Shown piece by piece: positions 6,773-9,893 of a DNA stretch of 9,893 nucleotides. The translations under genes and the position numbers were made by a program. The notes under the pieces are model-generated. The model worked only from the letters and a program-made list of their open reading frames with translations, had not been told where the DNA came from and ran no database searches. Within the stretch, counting starts at the first letter, position 1. Each line of letters begins with the position of its first letter. This DNA comes from an uncultured Bacteroidales bacterium (GTDB lineage Bacteria > Bacteroidota > Bacteroidia > Bacteroidales > UBA932): assembly GCA_946549475.1 (NCBI GenBank), contig CAMNQO010000052.1, positions 1 through 9,893 of the forward strand. Reading direction: 5' to 3'.

Positions 6773-7801
6773 TTAAAAATCCACTTCCGGATCCATTATT
6801 TCTTCACCGCCGTCATTCTCGCCGGTCTCGCTGCCGAGCACGGCCTTCGCCTGCGTGATCTTGATGGAACGCTGGTCAAAAATCCGGCCCGACCGGTTGG
6901 TCAGGGACAGCGTGAGGGTGACATTGCGGGCGGCCGTCGTATTGGGACGCACGGCAGCCTGGAAAGCGCCGTCGGCCGTGACGGCGGGCGAAATCAGCCA
7001 CGAAGCGTCAGCGCTGTATTCCTGCTTGAACACGAAATCATACAGGTCGGGCGAGAAATTGAGTCCCAGGTCGATGTTGACCATGCCGATACCGTCCGAA
7101 GGAGCCGCATAGGTCGATACCACCGTCCCGAAACTCGGGGAGGTCAGTCCTTGCGTCACCTGGAGGGTGGCCGTGACGGGAACATCCCAATAGGGCACCG
7201 GGAAAGTGACCGAGATGCTGGCGGAACGGTACGCACCGTCATTGGCGGCGATATCGAAGCAGAATCTGTCCTTGTAAGGTTTGACATGGCTGATCCAGCC
7301 GACATTGTCGGGATCGTCGTATTTGACTTCGCAAACGGCGATGTCGATTTTGTCCTGCGGCACATTGGTCTTGACGGGGATGTTGATGCCCACGGCATCG
7401 CCGATGAGCAGGACGGTGGACTTGCTCAGGGTGTAGGAGATGTCGGAAGACATGCCCTTGTCCTGGGCGATATACAGTTCCAGGGGCTTGCCGGCTTCGG
7501 GCGAAGATACGGTGTAACGCGCCTCGCGGGACATCGACTTGTTTTCATCATAAGTGAAATTGACCTGCACCGTTCCTTTTCCGGAAAGGGTCTCGAAATG
7601 GATCCAGTCTCCGCCGCTGACCGGCGTGATCGTCCAACTGCCCGTGGAATAGACCTTGATATAGTCCTTCCCGGCGGGTGCCTTCTCCTTGATTTCGTTG
7701 CGGCTGAGCGCCAGGTCGAGCCGCAGTTCGTAGGGTCTCTCGCAGGAAACCGCAAGCAGCAGCGCAAACAGGGCCAGGCAGCCGTTTCTGAGCCTTTTCA
7801 T
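6773..7801 (-). CDS. Surface lipoprotein with three tandem BACON-like beta-sandwich domains
   Basis: This is a 342-residue lipoprotein. The start at 7801 is chosen because it gives a clean signal peptide (MKRLRNGCLALFALLLAVSC, lipidated Cys20) and leaves a 4-nt gap after the SusD stop. Upstream in-frame ATGs (7816 and 7846) would add unlikely residues and overlap the SusD gene. The mature part reads as three BACON-like immunoglobulin-fold domains at about 27-115, 120-217 and 222-318. Each has the pattern of a tryptophan strand (GSWTITP, VGWISHV, ASWLISP), an arginine-led strand (SREARYTV, YRSASISV, ARNVTLTL) and a closing strand ending in a Gln (LYIAQDK, LQVTQG, IKITQAK). The last 20 residues form an acidic tail rich in Glu and Asp. 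BACON domains in Bacteroidota usually act as spacers or carbohydrate/mucin-associated modules in surface proteins. By position right after SusD this could be an SGBP-B-like binding protein or a spacer. The domain reading is by eye, the third copy is the least certain, and no ligand can be named. Confidence 0.85.
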   Translation of the reverse strand: MKRLRNGCLALFALLLAVSCERPYELRLDLALSRNEIKEKAPAGKDYIKVYSTGSWTITPVSGGDWIHFETLSGKGTVQVNFTYDENKSMSREARYTVSSPEAGKPLELYIAQDKGMSSDISYTLSKSTVLLIGDAVGINIPVKTNVPQDKIDIAVCEVKYDDPDNVGWISHVKPYKDRFCFDIAANDGAYRSASISVTFPVPYWDVPVTATLQVTQGLTSPSFGTVVSTYAAPSDGIGMVNIDLGLNFSPDLYDFVFKQEYSADASWLISPAVTADGAFQAAVRPNTTAARNVTLTLSLTNRSGRIFDQRSIKITQAKAVLGSETGENDGGEEIMDPEVDF

Positions 7802-7805
7802 CGTA

Positions 7806-9383
7806 TTACATTCCATACTTGTTGTACTCTTTGTTGTCGAGGGCATAGCCCGAATATTTCACCTGTTTGTCCGGGATAGGCAGATATTCGTGGCATTCGC
7901 GGATGTTCATCTGCAATTCCTCGTAATCGTTGAAATTCTTCATCCTTTCATACCATTCCCCCCAGCGTACGAGGTCGAAACGGCGCTGCAATTCGCCGAA
8001 CAGTTCCCGGGCCCGCTCGTCCTGGATCTCGGTAAAGGTCTTTTTCCAGGACTTGAAGACATAATCGGACAGGCCGGCGCGCGCCTTGACCATATTGAGG
8101 TACTTGAGGGTGTTGTCCTGGTTTTCCTTGGCGCACCAGCATTCGGCAAGCATCAGGAGGGCGTCGGCATAGCGGAAAATCGGATAATTGTTGGAGTCGT
8201 AGGTGGAATACATACCGGGGCACCAGAATTTGCGGCCCATCCAGGGACGGGTGCTGACACTCTTGAAAGAGACGCCCTGATAGTCCCAGGCCATATTGAT
8301 GGGGGCACGCAGGTCGTCGCTGCCGTTGGTCTGGAGACCGGCGCTGAAGTAGAGGTTGGGACGGGCGGCGGTCCAATAGGTCGCCAGATCGCCCAGTTCA
8401 TCGACGGGGATGCCGTCCCAGGTGGTCGTCACGATTTCCTCTCCCGTGTCCGGATCGATGGAGCGGGTCTGCTCCTTGAAGGGCATGCAGACACAGGCCA
8501 GGTTGGAGTAGTAGGCCAGGCCGCCGGAAGAATACTCGTGCTGGACTTCCATGATGGACTCGGGGGTATTCTTGTTGCGGAACATGATATCCTCCAGGGG
8601 GTACTGGTCAAGGGTGCCATAGACGGCTTCCAGATGTTCCAGCGCCTCGATGGCGGTATCATACCAGGCAGCGGCGTTCGCGGGATCCTTGGCCGCATTC
8701 CACATGGACATCTTGGCGATGAGCATCATCGCGACCGACCATCCGGCACGGTTGTCGCCGGCATCGGCGGTGCGCACCTGCGGCAGGCTGCCCAGGTAGT
8801 TGCCGGCTTCGTCATAGCCGAAATACTGCTGCAACTCACGGATCAGGTAAGTCCGGGTCCCGACGGCCGACATCCTCGGCAGGTGCGCGGCCCGTTCCAT
8901 CGCATCGGCATCGGTCACATCGTAGGTATAGAACGGGACATCGCCGAAGAAAGAGGTCAGCAGGTAATACCAGAAAGCGCGCATCGTGACGGCCTCGCTG
9001 AGCAGCCGGGCCTTGGCATCCGGAGCGATGGTGGTGCATCCCTCGATGCCGGCGATGGCGTAGTTGGCATACATCACCATCTGATAGGCGTTCTTCCAGA
9101 TATCCTCTCCGAAACCGGGCTGCGCGGGAGAGAGTTCCATGCGGGCCTCGGTCACGGTCGGCGCCGGCTCATAGATGAGATCGGAGTGGGCCTCGGTCAG
9201 CGTAAAGAACTTGAACGTGTAAACATTCTTGAGTCCCACATAGACGGAATTGACCGCAGACTGGCACTGCTGGGCGTTCTTGAAATAAGCGCTCCGGTTG
9301 ACGAAGTACTCCGGATCTTCCTGCAAGGAGCAGGCGGAAGCGCATACGAGGGCGAACATCAAAATCAAATACTTTTTCATCAT
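7806..9383 (-). CDS. SusD/RagB-family outer-membrane glycan-binding lipoprotein
   Basis: This is a complete 525-residue SusD-type lipoprotein, within the usual 500-600 residue range. In this family the protein sits as a lid over the SusC barrel on the cell surface and captures the ligand. The N-terminus is a lipoprotein signal (MMKKYLILMFALVCASAC) with the lipidated cysteine at residue 18. The sequence after it, SLQEDPE, is acidic like known Bacteroidota surface-export signals. Helical TPR-like segments follow around residues 95-250 (for example MRAFWYYLLTSFFGDVP at 134-150). Conserved SusD C-terminal blocks are present: FRYADALLMLAE (403-414), LNMVKARAGLSDYV (429-442), ERARELFGELQRRFDLVRWG (456-475) and YLPIPDKQV (500-508). 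Start codons at 9383 and 9380 are both possible (MMKK); the first is kept. It follows the SusC gene by 9 nt, which defines the transporter pair. Aromatic residues at 365-390 (WDY, RPWMGRKFW) may help line the binding site, but this is inference. The ligand is unknown. Confidence 0.97.
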   Translation of the reverse strand: MMKKYLILMFALVCASACSLQEDPEYFVNRSAYFKNAQQCQSAVNSVYVGLKNVYTFKFFTLTEAHSDLIYEPAPTVTEARMELSPAQPGFGEDIWKNAYQMVMYANYAIAGIEGCTTIAPDAKARLLSEAVTMRAFWYYLLTSFFGDVPFYTYDVTDADAMERAAHLPRMSAVGTRTYLIRELQQYFGYDEAGNYLGSLPQVRTADAGDNRAGWSVAMMLIAKMSMWNAAKDPANAAAWYDTAIEALEHLEAVYGTLDQYPLEDIMFRNKNTPESIMEVQHEYSSGGLAYYSNLACVCMPFKEQTRSIDPDTGEEIVTTTWDGIPVDELGDLATYWTAARPNLYFSAGLQTNGSDDLRAPINMAWDYQGVSFKSVSTRPWMGRKFWCPGMYSTYDSNNYPIFRYADALLMLAECWCAKENQDNTLKYLNMVKARAGLSDYVFKSWKKTFTEIQDERARELFGELQRRFDLVRWGEWYERMKNFNDYEELQMNIRECHEYLPIPDKQVKYSGYALDNKEYNKYGM

Positions 9384-9387
9384 AATG

Positions 9388-9395
9388 CCCTCCTA
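9388..9395 (-). promoter_or_regulatory. Shine-Dalgarno site of the SusD gene, overlapping the SusC stop codon
   Basis: Read on the minus strand the junction is TAGGAGGGCATTATGATG. The TAG is the SusC stop, and its last bases together with the next ones make AGGAGG, a near-perfect complement to the 16S 3' end. The distance from GGAGG to the first ATG (9383) is 5 nt, and to the second ATG (9380) 8 nt. None of the other five starts in the window has a comparable purine block, as expected in Bacteroidota, where Shine-Dalgarno use is rare. The site may have arisen by chance next to the stop codon. Confidence 0.7.
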
Positions 9396-9893
9396 AAATC
9401 TGAGTTGAAGATTGACGATGACAGTGCGGGAACGCGGGTACGCGCCCATATCCACACGACGGAGCGTGGAGCCCTCGCTCTCGGTGGACACATCGGGGTC
9501 GAATCCGTTGTACCGGGTCCACAGGTAGAGGTTGTCTGCGCTCACCCCGACGGTCAGGTCCTTGAAAAAGTTGGTGTTGCGCAGGTCGAAGTTGTACGAG
9601 ACGCTCAGCGTCTTCAGGCGCAGGAAGGAAGCGTCGTGTACTTCGAGGTTGGACGGCACGTTCACTTCGACCGAGCCGGCCGCCGGCAGGTCAGACGCCG
9701 GATTCTTCACGGGGTGCCAGGCATTCAGCATATAGCGGTACTGGTTGGTGGTGTACGAGCCGGCCATCCGAAATTCGGAATAGTTGTAGATTTTGCCGCC
9801 GACAGACCAGGAGAAATAAGTGCCGATGGTAAATCCGTAAATCGTGAAATTGTTCTGGAAACCGCCGTACAGGTCGGGGTCGGCATTGCCCAG
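9393..9893 (-). CDS. SusC-family TonB-dependent outer-membrane transporter, C-terminal end (partial)
   Basis: This is the 3' end of a SusC/RagA-type TonB-dependent transporter, 166 codons plus a TAG stop, open through the right edge of the window. Proteins of this family are outer-membrane beta-barrels of about 1000 residues that import ligands captured by the partner SusD, driven by TonB. Family-typical features are visible in order: GNADPDLYGG at the start of the fragment, FTIGTYFSWSVGGKIYN (barrel strands), ASFLRLKTLSVSYNF, VSADNLYLWTRYNGFDPDVS, and a final strand GAYPRSRTVIVNLQLRF. The protein ends on phenylalanine, as expected of the C-terminal signal read by the BAM assembly machinery. 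The signal peptide, carboxypeptidase-like domain, TonB box and plug all lie outside the window. The stop codon sits 9 nt before the susD-type start and forms part of a ribosome binding site. The substrate cannot be read from this fragment. The family assignment is very secure. Confidence 0.96.
   Translation of the reverse strand: MGNADPDLYGGFQNNFTIYGFTIGTYFSWSVGGKIYNYSEFRMAGSYTTNQYRYMLNAWHPVKNPASDLPAAGSVEVNVPSNLEVHDASFLRLKTLSVSYNFDLRNTNFFKDLTVGVSADNLYLWTRYNGFDPDVSTESEGSTLRRVDMGAYPRSRTVIVNLQLRF

Larger units (their letters stand above)
1..9893 (-). other. Single Sus-like operon (polysaccharide utilisation locus fragment), at least seven genes
   Basis: All seven genes are on the minus strand. 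The junctions, in transcription order, are: a 9-nt gap, a 4-nt gap, a 12-nt gap, a 3-nt gap, a 4-nt overlap and a 1-nt gap. None has space for a promoter or a rho-independent hairpin, so a single transcript is inferred. Its promoter and any SusR, hybrid two-component or ECF-sigma/anti-sigma regulator would lie beyond the right edge, upstream of the SusC gene. Further enzymes may lie beyond the left edge after the sialidase-like gene. Confidence 0.8.

Noticed and set aside
7802..7846. Upstream starts (7816, 7846) for the BACON lipoprotein
   Set aside because: They overlap the SusD C-terminus and put polar residues ahead of a good lipoprotein signal peptide that begins at 7801.
1..9893. tRNA, rRNA, CRISPR, insertion sequence, direct repeat or hairpin terminator
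   Set aside because: Coding sequence fills the window with gaps of at most 12 nt; no repeated units, transposase motifs or GC hairpin plus T-run were seen at any junction.

Overview
The window is one stretch of a Bacteroidota genome, almost certainly order Bacteroidales. The evidence is a SusC/SusD pair, BACON, DUF5689 and fimbrillin-like domains, several Sec lipoproteins with an acidic stretch just after the lipidated cysteine, and little Shine-Dalgarno use. G+C is high for the group, around 60% by hand count of sampled lines. That would fit Alistipes-like or Cryptobacteroides-like lineages, but the genus cannot be fixed from this sequence.

Every supported gene lies on the minus strand, so transcription runs from high to low coordinates. 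From the upstream end: (1) the last 166 codons of a SusC-type TonB-dependent outer-membrane transporter (9893-9393); (2) a complete SusD-type surface glycan-binding lipoprotein (9383-7806); (3) a small lipoprotein read as three BACON-like beta-sandwich domains (7801-6773); (4) a large lipoprotein joining a fimbrillin-like N-terminal half to a C-terminal FISUMP-like (Fibrobacter major paralogous) domain (6760-4532); (5) a large lipoprotein with BACON-like, DUF5689 and C-terminal beta-sandwich regions (4528-2177); (6) a shorter paralogue of gene 5 that has lost the lipobox and BACON part and carries a plain signal peptide (2180-636); (7) the first 211 codons of a secreted sialidase-fold (BNR/Asp-box) protein that runs off the left edge (634-<1).

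No gap between genes exceeds 12 nt. One junction overlaps by 4 nt and another has a single spacer base. There is no room for an internal terminator and no clear internal promoter, so the genes form one operon of at least seven. No stretch of 300 bases lacks a gene, and I see no tRNA, rRNA, CRISPR, insertion sequence or phage feature.

The layout is that of a polysaccharide utilisation locus (PUL) or related Sus-like nutrient uptake locus. SusC/SusD would import the ligand, a run of surface lipoproteins would bind it or act as spacers, and a sialidase-fold enzyme or lectin would process or recognise it. The substrate is unknown. The least ordinary parts are the tandem DUF5689 paralogues (one anchored, one apparently not), the fimbrillin/FISUMP chimera, and a sialidase-like protein with an altered N-terminal active-site motif. 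Domain names are assigned by reading the sequence, not by a profile search.
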